Notes: generated by a model not told the origin, from the letters alone. DNA of 64,000 bases from Proteobacteria bacterium ST_bin14 (GCA_002083655.1 MSXR01000007.1:36523-100522); one strand, 5' to 3'; numbered from the stretch's first letter, positions 7,703 to 17,040 are shown. Numbers and translations are program-made.

Positions 7703-8708
7703 GGGCCGCCGCCGTCCGCAGCGCGTCATCCATCCAAGCGGCCGGCGCATCGTCAAAACCGTATAGCCGCGTCTCGATCAAATCGGGGCGAAAGCCATGC
7801 GCGTGGCAGCAATCCAGCGTCGGCGGAATGTTCGTGCGCACATTGGCGCGGCCGGTGCGCAGCGTGATGCCCTTATGGTACATCTCCAGCATCGGCACTG
7901 GGGTCGTTTCGCCCAGATGGATAGTGACGCTGGTCAACACCCCTTCAGGCTCGATCGCGCGGATCGCCTGGATCAGCGTGTCGGGCGTGCCGCACGCATC
8001 GACCACGATTTCATACAGCATGGGCAAATCGCCCGGCAGCGCCAATGGGGTTGCGCCGTAAGCCGCCGCCTGCGCCCGCCGCGCTGGATCGCTATCGGCA
8101 TAGTCCACCCTGCCAGCGCCCAGCGCCACCGCCAGCCCGGCGGCATAAATACCGATTACCGACGCTAGCCCGCCCACCACCAGCACAGTGGCACCGGGCC
8201 GTTCGGCAAGCTGCGGCGCAACCGCGCGCCAGCTATCCGCCGCCATGTCCGCCGCGCCGATCATCGCGATCGGATCGGCACCCTGCGGCAGCGGCACCAG
8301 CATCGCATCGGCAAATGGCACCGCGACCAGATCAGCCGCAGCGCACCCGTAATTGCCGGGCCGTCCCATCCCAAAACTGGCTGCGAACGGCACCGATTGG
8401 CACCGCCCGGTAAAGCCGCGCCGACAATTGCGACAGTCGCCGCAGCTGATTTGCGACGGCACGATCACGCGCTGACCGGGGCGGATGTGCCGCACACCGT
8501 CCCCCACATCCACGACCTCGCCGATCATCTCATGCCCGATGGGTTCACCGGACGCCATTGGTGCCAGCCCGCGCACAAACCCGACATCAAGGTCGCACCG
8601 GCCAAGAACCAAGGGGCGGATCAGCGCAGCGTGATCGCTGGTGAGCACCGGTACCGCAGCGTCGCGCCATTCGACCAGGCCGGGACGGACAAAAACAAGC
8701 TGGCGCAT
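7695..8708 (-). CDS. Zinc-dependent alcohol/sugar dehydrogenase (MDR family)
   Basis: 337-residue zinc MDR enzyme. The catalytic zinc ligands are visible as the Cys of LGRCDLD and GHE of PIGHEMIGEV. The structural zinc lobe has four cysteines in CGDCRNC-x6-C. The NAD(P) fold follows at VLVVGGLASVIGIYAAGLAVALGA. The GRCDLD opening recalls the glucose/threonine dehydrogenase branch rather than classical ethanol dehydrogenases. Its ATG overlaps the preceding stop by one base (TGATG) and its end overlaps the thioesterase start, so the three proteins are probably made together. The true substrate is unknown. Confidence 0.85.
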   Translation of the reverse strand: MRQLVFVRPGLVEWRDAAVPVLTSDHAALIRPLVLGRCDLDVGFVRGLAPMASGEPIGHEMIGEVVDVGDGVRHIRPGQRVIVPSQISCGDCRNCRRGFTGRCQSVPFAASFGMGRPGNYGCAAADLVAVPFADAMLVPLPQGADPIAMIGAADMAADSWRAVAPQLAERPGATVLVVGGLASVIGIYAAGLAVALGAGRVDYADSDPARRAQAAAYGATPLALPGDLPMLYEIVVDACGTPDTLIQAIRAIEPEGVLTSVTIHLGETTPVPMLEMYHKGITLRTGRANVRTNIPPTLDCCHAHGFRPDLIETRLYGFDDAPAAWMDDALRTAAARD

Positions 8709-9100
8709 CAGGGCTTGGCCCCCTCAATCGCCAGCGGCACATCATAATAGGTGACGACGGGTTCGGCACCATAGGTCGCCTTGGCCCGAGCCACCCAGGC
8801 ATCGCTGAACCAGGCTTGCGCCGCCGCCTTGGTCGACCAGTAATAAATGCCGCCGAACCGCTTGGGTTCAATCGTGAAATATTTGCGGATCAGGCCGGGA
8901 ATTTGTTGATAGCGCGGTGCAGCCTTGTCGAATTCGGCCTGCAGATAGGCATCCGTCACGCCCGCCGGGGTGGCGATGCTGACGACGACGGCAACGCGAC
9001 CCTCTGGGGCAACGCGGCCCTCTGCCGCGCCAGGCCGGGCATGGGCAGTGATCGGCAACGCGGCGAGCCCGGCGGCTAGGATCAGCGGGGAGAATTTCAT
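8708..9100 (-). CDS. Exported YdhR-like (dimeric alpha/beta barrel) protein
   Basis: 130-residue protein with signal peptide MKFSPLILAAGLAALPITAHA and predicted cleavage after AHA. The mature part matches the small YdhR/antibiotic-monooxygenase-like fold: a VTDAYLQAEFDKAAPRYQQ helix, then GLIRKYFTIEPKRFGGIYYWSTKAAAQAWF. This family is described as putative monooxygenases, usually cytoplasmic, so an exported member is mildly unusual. It is the first gene of the unit reading left, divergent from the LysR-type gene across 113 bases, the classic layout for regulator control. The longer frame upstream of 9100 lacks homology. Confidence 0.75.
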   Translation of the reverse strand: MKFSPLILAAGLAALPITAHARPGAAEGRVAPEGRVAVVVSIATPAGVTDAYLQAEFDKAAPRYQQIPGLIRKYFTIEPKRFGGIYYWSTKAAAQAWFSDAWVARAKATYGAEPVVTYYDVPLAIEGAKP

Positions 9101-9213
9101 GGCATGGCTCCTGTTCAAGCAATGCCGTTGATTTACGTCGGCCCCTGCCCCGGCATAAGGGCGAACGATGCAAATCGCTTTTGCGTTTCCCGCAAAACGA
9201 CTAAGCGTGGGAC

Positions 9214-10086
9214 ATGGATAGCGAAGACCTGAAATTGCTGTTGATGCTGGACGAGCGCGGATCGATGAGCGCGGTCGCAAAGCAGCTTGACCTCGCCGTT
9301 TCCACCGTCGCGCGACGGCTGGAGGGGCTGGAGGCGACGCTGGGACTGCGGCTGCTTGATCGGCGCGCCAACGGCGTCCGGCTGACAATCGAGGGGAGCC
9401 GCATCGCCGCGCTGGCCGCGCCGCTGGTCGATCAGGCTGCGCGGATCGGGCGGGCAGCGGCCATGCTGGGCACCGCGAGCGCTGCCGGACACGTCACCAT
9501 CTCATCGATTGATCTGATCATCACTGACGTGCTCGCGCCGGCGCTGCCTATGCTATGGGCAAAGTCGCCGGGACTATCGGTGACGTTACGCGCGCAGGGC
9601 GAGGTGATCAGCTTAGCCGCGCGCGAGGCCGATATCGCGCTGCGCATGTCCCGTCCCGAAGGTGCCAGCCTGATCGCGCGACGCATTTATGAAATTGAAC
9701 TCGGCTGTTTCGCCAGCCCCGGCTATCTCGCCGGACGTGATCCCGCTGCGATCAGCCTGGGGCAGGAACGGTTGCTGGTATATGATGACAGCTATGGCCG
9801 CATCGCAGAGCTTGATTGGGTCGCCAAGGCCGGGCTGGATGGCGCGGTGGCCCTGCGCACCGGCAGCACGCGCGCGCTGCTGAACGCGGCGGCAGCGGAC
9901 GGCGGCATCGCGCTGCTGCCGGTGCTGTTTGCGCAGCGCGCGGGGCTAACCCGCTTGCCGATTGCGTTTCAATTGCCACCACGCCCGGTGTGGCTGCTGA
10001 CGCACCGCGATGTGCGGCGCCTGCCCGCAATCCGTGCTGCCCATCGCTGGATCGCAGCGGCCTTTACCGGATTGACGCGCGGCTGA
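9214..10086 (+). CDS. LysR-family transcriptional regulator
   Basis: 290-residue LysR-type regulator. The N-terminal winged helix-turn-helix reads MDSEDLKLLLMLDERGSMSAVAKQLDLAVSTVARRLEGLEATLGLRLLDRR, shown in part here as the motifs AVAKQLDLAVSTVARRLEGL and LRLLDRR. A LysR substrate-binding domain follows from about residue 90. The gene diverges from the YdhR-dehydrogenase-thioesterase unit. By the usual LysR arrangement it probably controls that unit and itself from the 9101-9213 interval, which is inference. Confidence 0.88.
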   Translation: MDSEDLKLLLMLDERGSMSAVAKQLDLAVSTVARRLEGLEATLGLRLLDRRANGVRLTIEGSRIAALAAPLVDQAARIGRAAAMLGTASAAGHVTISSIDLIITDVLAPALPMLWAKSPGLSVTLRAQGEVISLAAREADIALRMSRPEGASLIARRIYEIELGCFASPGYLAGRDPAAISLGQERLLVYDDSYGRIAELDWVAKAGLDGAVALRTGSTRALLNAAAADGGIALLPVLFAQRAGLTRLPIAFQLPPRPVWLLTHRDVRRLPAIRAAHRWIAAAFTGLTRG

Positions 10087-10224
10087 ACCGGGCCGCTATC
10101 GTGCAGCGCTAGTTGCACCCACCACCCGATGGTGATAGCGCGCGCCGCTTATAGGACGGTGATCCGCCGTGCCATCCCAGCCACTTTGGCCCCGCCATCT
10201 TGGCCCAGTTAGTTCAGGACGTTC

Positions 10225-10560
10225 ATGATCGTACCTTCCGCTTTTGCCCAGACCGCAGGTGCCGCCGCAGATGGCGGTGGATCGATCGCGCTGATCATTC
10301 CGTATCTGCTGCTGTTGCCGCTCGCCTATTTCCTGCTGATCCGCCCGCAGCAACAGCGGATGAAGAAGCTGCAGGATGCCGTGAACGCGGTGAAAAAGGG
10401 CGACGAAGTCACGACGGCTGGCGGCATCGTTGGCAAGGTCGTGAAGGTCGATGACCGCATCGTCGAAGTGGAGATTGCCACCGGCGTTAAGGTAAAAATC
10501 GTCAAGGCAACGCTGGCCGCCATCGCATCCAGCGGTGCCGGCAAACCTGCGAACGACTGA
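10225..10560 (+). CDS. yajC: Preprotein translocase subunit YajC
   Basis: Accessory membrane subunit of the SecDF-YajC complex. The 111 residues have a single transmembrane helix (about 21-40, IALIIPYLLLLPLAYFLLI), the diagnostic RPQQQRMKKLQ at its cytoplasmic edge, and a small beta-rich cytoplasmic domain (GDEVTTAGGIVGKVV). It is directly followed by secD, 8 bases after the stop, as in most proteobacteria. Confidence 0.95.
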   Translation: MIVPSAFAQTAGAAADGGGSIALIIPYLLLLPLAYFLLIRPQQQRMKKLQDAVNAVKKGDEVTTAGGIVGKVVKVDDRIVEVEIATGVKVKIVKATLAAIASSGAGKPAND

Positions 10561-10568
10561 GCACCGAT

Positions 10569-12167
10569 ATGCTCGATTTCCCGCGCTGGAAAATAGCCTC
10601 GATCCTTGGCCTGCTCGCCGCATTGATGTTGCTGGCGGTGCCCAGTTTCGTGCCCGAAAGCATGACGAAGAATCTGGGCGTCAGTTTGCCGCGCATCAAT
10701 TTCGGGCTCGATTTGGCGGGCGGCAGCTATTTGCTGCTTGAAGCGGAAACTGCCGATGTTGCCGCATCGCGGATTGAACAGATGCGCGATACCGTGGCGA
10801 CCGAAATGCGGCGCGGCAGCCCCAAGATCAGCATTGGCGATATTTCTACGCGCGGCGGCAAATTAAGCTTTTTGCTGCGCGATGTGACGCAGGTTGACGA
10901 AGCGCGCGAACGCTTGCTGCCGCTGACCAATGGCGCGGGGCTGACCGGCCAGCGTGACTGGAATATTGAAGTGGTCGACGGCCAGCGTTTCGTGCTGACG
11001 CCCACCGATGCCGGCCTCACCCAGGCAATTGATACCGCGATGGCCGATGCGACCGAGGTCGTCCGCCGCCGTATCGACGAACTCGGCACCCGCGAACCAA
11101 CGATCATTCGCCAGGGTAGCAATCGCATCGTCGTTCAGGTGCCCGGCCTGCAGGATCCGCAGGCGCTGAAGGATTTGCTGGGCAAAACCGCCAAGCTGGA
11201 ATTCAAGCTGGTCGACCTGAACGCCGATCCTGTCGAAGTGGCTAAGGGCGCGAGCGGCAATGCTCCGGTCGGCAGCCAGTTATTGCCCTATACCGAAGGC
11301 GGCAGCTGGATCGCGGTCAAGCGGTCGGTGATCATTTCCGGCGATCAGCTAATCAACGCGGTGCAGGGTAATAATTCGCAGACCAACGAACCCGATGTTG
11401 TCATCACCTTTGACAGCCAGGGCGGCCGCAAGTTTGCGCGCGTTACCCAGGAAAATGTCGGCAAGCCATTTGCGATTATCCTTGATAACCAGGTGATCTC
11501 CGCCCCGAATATCAACGAACCGATCCTGGGCGGCACCGCCTCCATATCGGGCAGCTTTACGGTTGCTTCCGCCAACCAGCTCGCCATCGCGCTGCGCTCC
11601 GGCAAACTGCCCGTTGCGCTAAAAGTGGTGGAGGAACGCACCGTTGGGCCTGATCTGGGCGCCGATTCAATCCGCTATGGCATCACCGCATCGGTGATTG
11701 CGGCGTTTGCGGTGATCGCGTTCATGCTCGTCACCTATGGCCGGTTTGGCGTCTATGCGAACATCGCGGTTGTCATCAACATCATCGTCATCATTGGCGT
11801 GCTGGCGCTGCTGAATGGCACGCTGACCCTGCCGGGCATTGCCGGCTTCGTGCTGACGATCGGCACCGCGGTCGACGCCAACGTGTTGATAAACGAGCGT
11901 ATCCGCGAAGAGCGGCGGCGCGGGCGCAGCGTGATCCAGTCGGTTGAGCTGGGCTATAAAGAAGCAAGCCGGACGATTTTCGAAGCGAACATGACGCACG
12001 GTATTTCAGGCGTCATCATGCTGCTGTTGGGGTCGGGGCCCGTAAAGGGCTTTGCGGTGGTGCTGCTGATCGGCATCATCACATCGGTGTTCACCGCCGT
12101 TACGTTCACACGCATGCTCGTCGTGCTCTGGGTGCGCAAGAATCGCCCGGCGGAGATCAACATATGA
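10569..12167 (+). CDS. secD: Protein translocase subunit SecD
   Basis: 532-residue inner-membrane SecD, which uses the proton gradient to pull exported proteins through SecYEG. There is one N-terminal membrane helix (about 9-28). The conserved FGLDLAGGSYLLLE follows (the family consensus is usually DLRGG, so the Ala in place of Arg is worth noting). A large periplasmic domain and a C-terminal block of five membrane helices starting near residue 374 complete the protein. GTAVDANVLINERIREE is the conserved helix 4/5 segment. It lies between yajC and secF in the standard operon. Confidence 0.96.
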   Translation: MLDFPRWKIASILGLLAALMLLAVPSFVPESMTKNLGVSLPRINFGLDLAGGSYLLLEAETADVAASRIEQMRDTVATEMRRGSPKISIGDISTRGGKLSFLLRDVTQVDEARERLLPLTNGAGLTGQRDWNIEVVDGQRFVLTPTDAGLTQAIDTAMADATEVVRRRIDELGTREPTIIRQGSNRIVVQVPGLQDPQALKDLLGKTAKLEFKLVDLNADPVEVAKGASGNAPVGSQLLPYTEGGSWIAVKRSVIISGDQLINAVQGNNSQTNEPDVVITFDSQGGRKFARVTQENVGKPFAIILDNQVISAPNINEPILGGTASISGSFTVASANQLAIALRSGKLPVALKVVEERTVGPDLGADSIRYGITASVIAAFAVIAFMLVTYGRFGVYANIAVVINIIVIIGVLALLNGTLTLPGIAGFVLTIGTAVDANVLINERIREERRRGRSVIQSVELGYKEASRTIFEANMTHGISGVIMLLLGSGPVKGFAVVLLIGIITSVFTAVTFTRMLVVLWVRKNRPAEINI

Positions 12168-12191
12168 TGCTCCCTTTTCCTTCATTCTCCT

Positions 12192-12270
12192 GCTTCCCCG
12201 GCGCAGGCCGGGGCCCAGAGTCGCACGTGTTGCGCTGCTGGTCCTGGACCCCGGCCTATGCCGGGGAAGC
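12192..12270. repeat. Inverted pair of palindromic repeats between secD and secF
   Basis: The unit at 12192-12220 begins GCTTCCCCGGC and contains an internal GCCGGGG arm. The same unit occurs in reverse at 12242-12270, ending GCCGGGGAAGC. The two copies match at most positions and are 21 bases apart. They occupy the gap inside the secD-secF operon and end 17 bases before the secF start. Each unit is itself palindromic, like a REP pair. Confidence 0.8.
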
Positions 12271-12287
12271 AGCAAAGGTTTGATGCC

Positions 12288-13268
12288 ATGCGCCTGCTGA
12301 AACTTGTTCCCGACAACACCAATATCGGCTTTGTCCGCCTGCGTTACTGGGCGTTCGGGCTGACGGCGTTGCTGTCAATCATCGCGCTGGCCACGGTGTT
12401 CGTGTTCAAACTCAATCTGGGCGTCGATTTTGTCGGCGGGCTGATGATCGAGGAAAAATTCCAGGCCGAACCCTCGCTCGACAAGCTGCGCACCTCAATC
12501 GACGCGCTTGAGCTGGGCGAGGTGCGGCTGCAGCTTTATGATGACAAGACGACGGTCGCCATCCGCCTTCCACCGCCGAAATCGCAGGATGAGGGCGCCA
12601 CCAACGCCGTCGTCAAGCAAGTGCAGACCGCCATCAACAAAGAATACCCAACCGCCCGCTTCTCAAAGCAGGATGCGGTATCCGGCAAGGTATCGAATGA
12701 GCTGATCTGGAAGGGTGCCGCCGCCGTGGCGCTCGCGGTGCTTGGCATCGGCCTGTTCGCGATCTTCCGGTTCGAATGGCAGTTCGGCGTCTCCACGGTC
12801 GTCGCGATCGTGCATGATCTGTTGATGACGCTGGGCTTTTTCGCAGTTACGCAGTTCGAATTCGACCTGAACATCGTGGCCGCTGTGCTGACGATCATCG
12901 GCTATTCGATCAACGACAAGATCGTGATCGATGACCGTATTCGCGAAAATATGCGCCGCTATCGCAAGATGGATATGCGCGAGATTATCGACCTGTCGGT
13001 CAACGAAACCCTGCCCCGCACGGTGATGACATCGCTGACGATCCTGCTGGCGCTGGGCGCATTGCTGCTGTTCGGCGGGCATGTGCTGCGCGGTTTCACT
13101 GCCGCCATGATCCTTGGCATCTTCGTCGGCACCTATTCGTCGATCTATGTGTCCTCGTCGCTGCTGATCACGCTGGGCCTGCGCGCTGATCCCAATCTCG
13201 AAAAGGGCCCGGCCAAGGCCAATATCGCCACCAACGCCGAACGCGTGGGCCCCAAAGACCCCGTCTGA
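12288..13268 (+). CDS. secF: Protein translocase subunit SecF
   Basis: 326-residue partner of SecD. N-terminal helix FGLTALLSIIALATVFVF is followed by the conserved LGVDFVGGLMIE, a periplasmic domain, and five further membrane helices from about residue 145. TIIGYSINDKIVIDDRIREN is the signature helix pair. The frame opens earlier at 12258, but the ATG at 12288 follows AAAGG at good spacing and gives the normal N-terminus (MRLLKLVPDNTN). The stop overlaps the next start (TGATG). Confidence 0.95.
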   Translation: MRLLKLVPDNTNIGFVRLRYWAFGLTALLSIIALATVFVFKLNLGVDFVGGLMIEEKFQAEPSLDKLRTSIDALELGEVRLQLYDDKTTVAIRLPPPKSQDEGATNAVVKQVQTAINKEYPTARFSKQDAVSGKVSNELIWKGAAAVALAVLGIGLFAIFRFEWQFGVSTVVAIVHDLLMTLGFFAVTQFEFDLNIVAAVLTIIGYSINDKIVIDDRIRENMRRYRKMDMREIIDLSVNETLPRTVMTSLTILLALGALLLFGGHVLRGFTAAMILGIFVGTYSSIYVSSSLLITLGLRADPNLEKGPAKANIATNAERVGPKDPV

Positions 13269-13651
13269 TGCGGCTGGAACATGAATCTGCCCCCGAAGGC
13301 CCGATGATCAAGGGTTTTTCGGGCGGCGGCTTTCGGATCGACGATAACGTCTACACCGCTTTGCTGCTGACGCCGGCCAGCGCGCATGGCTGGGCACCGC
13401 CCGCCATCACCGCGCTGTCACCGGATGACATTGCAAGCCTGATCACGCCCGATCCGCACCCCGAATTCATCATCCTGGGCACTGGTGCAGGGCTGGTCCA
13501 CCCACCGCGCGCACTGGTGAACGCGTTGGACGCACTCGGCATCGGCATTGATATCATGGACAGTCGCGCCGCTGCCCGCGCGTGGAGCGTGCTGCGCCAG
13601 GAAGGCCGTTGGATCAGCGCCGCGCTGTACCCGCTCGATTACCGGGGCTAA
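13268..13651 (+). CDS. Mth938-like domain protein (DUF498)
   Basis: 127-residue member of the Mth938/NDUFAF3 family, with typical segments MIKGFSGGGFRID, EFIILGTGAGLVHPP and GIGIDIMDSRAAARAW. The family includes human NDUFAF3, a complex I assembly factor; the bacterial role is not settled. Its start overlaps the secF stop by one base. Members are commonly found beside secF in alphaproteobacteria, and NDUFAF3 has been linked to secDF by gene context. Confidence 0.88.
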   Translation: MRLEHESAPEGPMIKGFSGGGFRIDDNVYTALLLTPASAHGWAPPAITALSPDDIASLITPDPHPEFIILGTGAGLVHPPRALVNALDALGIGIDIMDSRAAARAWSVLRQEGRWISAALYPLDYRG

Positions 13652-13728
13652 GCTCCGCACAGATTCCGGCTCGACGCGCTGGGCCGGGCGCGATACCATT
13701 TCGTCACAACAATAATGTGGAGAGATTT

Positions 13729-14919
13729 GTGAAGCTGTTCGCCGCGTCCGCCGTGATTGCCGCTATCCTGTTCGGGGTCGCTCCCGCCGCCGCGCAGACT
13801 GACCCCGCCGCTGCTCCCCCCGCCGTATCGCGCGCGCCCGATTACACGCAGGACGGCGACTGGCTGTGCCGCCCCGGCCGCGCTGATGCTTGCGCTGCTG
13901 ATCAAAGCGCCACGGTGATCGCCGCCACCGGCAAGCGCACAGCGGAACCCTTTGTTGCCGCCGCCGCGCCCAAATTCGATTGCTTCTACGTCTATCCCAC
14001 CGTCTCGCTCGACAAGACGGCGAACAGCGACCTTGAGGCCGGCCCAGAGGAAAAACAGGTTGCCGCTTTCCAGGCGGCACGCTTTGCCAAAAATTGCCGG
14101 GTATTTGCCCCCATCTACCGTCAGGTCACGCTTACCGCGCTGCAGGCGATCATGGCGGGTCAGGCCGTGCCAGCGGACCGCGCCGTTGCCTATGCCGATG
14201 TGCGCGCTGCCTGGTATGATTATCTGCGCCGTGACAATGGCGGGCGCGGTGTGGTGCTGATTGGGCACAGCCAGGGTGCTGGCGTGTTGAAGCAGTTGCT
14301 GATGGAAGAAATTGATCGCCGCCCGGTCGCAGGCCAATTGATTTCGGCAATGCTGATCGGCACCAATGTCGCGGTGCCCGAAGGGCGCGATGTGGGCGGT
14401 GACTTGAAAACGATCCCGTTGTGCCGCCGCGCTGATCAATGGGCGTGCGTCGTCAGCTATGTCACCTTCCGCGCTGATTCTCCGCCGCCTGCCAACAGCC
14501 GTTTTGGCGTGGTCGCGCAGCCGGGCATGGTTGCTGCCTGCACCAACCCGGCCATGCTTGCCGGTGGCAAGGCGATTACGGACAATTATCTGGGGGCAAC
14601 CGGTGCCGGGATTGCCAGCGCCAAGCAAGGCCCGTGGACGGCGGATGGCGCCGCAGTCACGACACCCTTCGTCAAAGCGCCAGGGCTGCTTTCCGCCGAA
14701 TGCGTTGCAAATGGCAAGTTCCGCTATCTCGCCGTTACGGTAAACGCCGTGCCCAGCGATCCACGAACGGACACGATTGTGGGTGATGTGTCGGTTGGCG
14801 GGCAGGTACTCGCCGATTGGGGCCTGCACTTGATCGACATGCCCGTGGTGATGGGCAATTTGATCACCCTGTCAGCGACACAGGCCAAAACCTGGCTGAA
14901 ACGCCCCGGCGCGCGGTGA
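13729..14919 (+). CDS. Exported DUF3089 alpha/beta hydrolase
   Basis: 396-residue protein of the DUF3089 family, lipase-like alpha/beta hydrolases. A signal peptide (VKLFAASAVIAAILFGVAPAAAQ region) is followed by a cysteine-containing N-terminal part (DWLCRPGRADAC), FDCFYVYPTVS, and the nucleophile elbow IGHSQGA with Ser181. Several later cysteines (PLCRR, WACVV, AACTNP, SAECV) suggest disulphides in the periplasm. A GTG at 13729 after GGAGAG is chosen; the longer frame from 13582 overlaps the previous gene and lacks homology. The substrate is unknown. Confidence 0.87.
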   Translation: MKLFAASAVIAAILFGVAPAAAQTDPAAAPPAVSRAPDYTQDGDWLCRPGRADACAADQSATVIAATGKRTAEPFVAAAAPKFDCFYVYPTVSLDKTANSDLEAGPEEKQVAAFQAARFAKNCRVFAPIYRQVTLTALQAIMAGQAVPADRAVAYADVRAAWYDYLRRDNGGRGVVLIGHSQGAGVLKQLLMEEIDRRPVAGQLISAMLIGTNVAVPEGRDVGGDLKTIPLCRRADQWACVVSYVTFRADSPPPANSRFGVVAQPGMVAACTNPAMLAGGKAITDNYLGATGAGIASAKQGPWTADGAAVTTPFVKAPGLLSAECVANGKFRYLAVTVNAVPSDPRTDTIVGDVSVGGQVLADWGLHLIDMPVVMGNLITLSATQAKTWLKRPGAR

Positions 14920-14923
14920 GGGG

Positions 14924-16093
14924 TCAGCCCCGCCGCGCCACCAGCGCTTGAAGGTGCGCGTATAGCGCGTCGGTATTGGCGGCCCAGGTGAACCGTTCCG
15001 CCCCGCGTCGCACATCGGCTGGCGCGGGCGGATCGGCGAGCAAGGCGCTGATCGCCTTTGCAAAGGCGGCGGGCTCGCGCGCGGCAATCCGGCCAAAATG
15101 TGGCTCTGTAACCACCTCCGCTGCCCCGCCCGCCGCTGTAATCACAATGGGCGTGCCGCACGCCAGCGCCTCCACCCAGGCATTGGCCAGCCCTTCGGAC
15201 GACGATGCCAGCGCCATCACATCTGCCGCCGCCAGCAAGCCGGGCAGTTCGGCGTGCGGTGTGCTCCCCATCAGCCGCACCCGATCGCCCAGCCCCAGCC
15301 GGGCGATATCGGCCACCAGCGCAGGCCGCGACGGGCCCTCTCCTGCGATCAACAGGTTCGTGCCCGGCAGGTCAGTCATCGCGCGGATGACGGTGGCATG
15401 GCCCTTGCGATCAATAAGCGCCCCCACCGAAACGATCAGCGGCCCGGCAATGCCTATCGCAGCCTTGGCATCGTGCCGGTCAACCGGTGCAAACCGGTCC
15501 AGATCGACGCCAGTTCGGTGCACGCTGATGCGCTCGCGCGGGATGCCGATGGCGGCCATGTCATCGCGCATCGCCGCCGACACCGCCAGCAGCCCATCTG
15601 CTGCACGCCCCGCCGCGCCAACCTGCGCCGCTGTTGGCCCATGCCCCCAGTGATGGATGTCGGCGCCCCGCGCCTTGATTGACACCGGCACCCCAAAATG
15701 CCGCCCCAGCGCGATGGCAGCAGGGCCATCGGGGAAGAAAAACTCCGCATCGATTACATCGAAGGCAAAGTCGCGGCGGATATCAGTCAGCACGGGCAGC
15801 AACGCCCGCACCAGCATCGCCACATGCAAGCGCCCGCCAATCCCCGGCACCGCCGCAAAACGCGGTCGGCGCGTCTCCAGCCCTTTCCAATCCTCCGCCA
15901 ATGGCACCGTTGCAAAGGCCCGATAACGCGGATGGCGCGACAGCGGCCAGGGCGGCACGCCAATCGGCGCGACCAGCCGCAACGACACATCCCGGTGCGC
16001 GGCAAGCCCCAATGTCTGCCGTTCAACAAACACCCCGAAATTGGGGCGCGTCGCGTCAGGAAACAGCGTCGAAAGGGTCAGCACGCGCAGCAT
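14924..16093 (-). CDS. Glycosyltransferase family 4
   Basis: 389-residue GT-B glycosyltransferase. The N-terminus (MLRVLTLSTLFPDATRPNFGVFVERQ) is the usual acceptor-side start. The C-terminal half contains SVGALIDRKGH and SSSEGLANAWVEALACGTPIV, the E-x7-E donor-binding motif of GT4 retaining enzymes. The start at 16093 is chosen because the 15 extra upstream residues do not look like the family. The gene is isolated, convergent with the DUF3089 gene and upstream of manA on the same strand, so a surface-polysaccharide role is only a guess. Confidence 0.85.
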   Translation of the reverse strand: MLRVLTLSTLFPDATRPNFGVFVERQTLGLAAHRDVSLRLVAPIGVPPWPLSRHPRYRAFATVPLAEDWKGLETRRPRFAAVPGIGGRLHVAMLVRALLPVLTDIRRDFAFDVIDAEFFFPDGPAAIALGRHFGVPVSIKARGADIHHWGHGPTAAQVGAAGRAADGLLAVSAAMRDDMAAIGIPRERISVHRTGVDLDRFAPVDRHDAKAAIGIAGPLIVSVGALIDRKGHATVIRAMTDLPGTNLLIAGEGPSRPALVADIARLGLGDRVRLMGSTPHAELPGLLAAADVMALASSSEGLANAWVEALACGTPIVITAAGGAAEVVTEPHFGRIAAREPAAFAKAISALLADPPAPADVRRGAERFTWAANTDALYAHLQALVARRG

Positions 16094-16215
16094 ATCAGGC
16101 GGCGGTATAGCAAGGCGGGCGGAACATGGGGTTAACATGCGGGCAATTCCCCCACCCGCCCGACCTTAGTAAAGCCGAAGCCCGGCCCTTCTCATCCAGG
16201 GATAGACGGCCGACC

Positions 16216-17040
16216 CTAAATCCGGTCAGCACCGGGATAGGCAAACAAGATGTCGCTACCGGGGGACGCCGCTATCGCAACCTCGCCCGCCAGCATCACG
16301 CATTGCCCGGCCTGCCAGGCAATATCGTCCGCCATGCCATGGCCTGCCAGCGGGACCAGCCACCCGGACATGCCATGGGGCAGCGTTACCGTCCGGTCGC
16401 CTTCGCTCCAGCGCTCAAGCACAAATTTCGGCCCCTCAGCCAGGATGATGCGGTTCTCAGCTACTTTTCCCGGCGCAGCCTGTGCCACAAAGGGCACGGC
16501 GTTCGAAACCGCGATGCCCGCTTCCAGATGCAATTCGCGCGGGCGGCCATAATCATATAGGCGATAGGTAAGGTCGATATTCTGCTGTACTTCAACCAGC
16601 GTCACGCCAGCGCCGATGGCATGGACGGTGCCCGCAGGCGAATAGAAATAATCGCCCGCCTGCACCGGTTTCCAGTCAAGCAGATCAACAATGGATCCAT
16701 CCAGCGCCGCCGCTTTCAGCGTAGCGTGATCAACCGGGGCCAGCGTGCCCAACGCAATCGTGGCGTCGGGCTCCGCTGCCAGGATAACCCAAGCCTCGTC
16801 CTTGCCGCGCGCAAAGCCCGCTGCGCGCGCCGCATCGTCATCGGGATGGACCTGAACCGACAGTTTTTCGCTGGTGAACAGATATTTGATCAGCAGGTCT
16901 GGGGGTATATCGCCCGGCGCTTCGAACCAAATCTCGCCCAATGGATCATCGCCGGGCGCGGGATTGGCGAAACCCGGCCAAAGTTGGTGGCGACCCCAGG
17001 GCTTTTCGACGCGCTTGGTGGAAAGAAGAGTGGCAGTCAT
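16216..17040 (-). CDS. manA: Class I mannose-6-phosphate isomerase
   Basis: 274-residue zinc cupin that interconverts fructose-6-phosphate and mannose-6-phosphate, the entry to GDP-mannose. Diagnostic pieces are KPWGRHQLW, the metal-site LSVQVHPDDDAA, GKDEAWVIL, and AGTVHAIGAGVTLVEVQQ. It is of the short form (family members range from about 270 to over 400 residues). It is 30 kb from the gmd-rmd genes but would feed the same sugar nucleotide pool. Confidence 0.93.
   Translation of the reverse strand: MTATLLSTKRVEKPWGRHQLWPGFANPAPGDDPLGEIWFEAPGDIPPDLLIKYLFTSEKLSVQVHPDDDAARAAGFARGKDEAWVILAAEPDATIALGTLAPVDHATLKAAALDGSIVDLLDWKPVQAGDYFYSPAGTVHAIGAGVTLVEVQQNIDLTYRLYDYGRPRELHLEAGIAVSNAVPFVAQAAPGKVAENRIILAEGPKFVLERWSEGDRTVTLPHGMSGWLVPLAGHGMADDIAWQAGQCVMLAGEVAIAASPGSDILFAYPGADRI

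Noticed and set aside
13648..14829. 393-residue minus-strand frame opposite the DUF3089 gene
   Set aside because: Low-complexity antisense translation; the plus strand has a signal peptide and GHSQGA.
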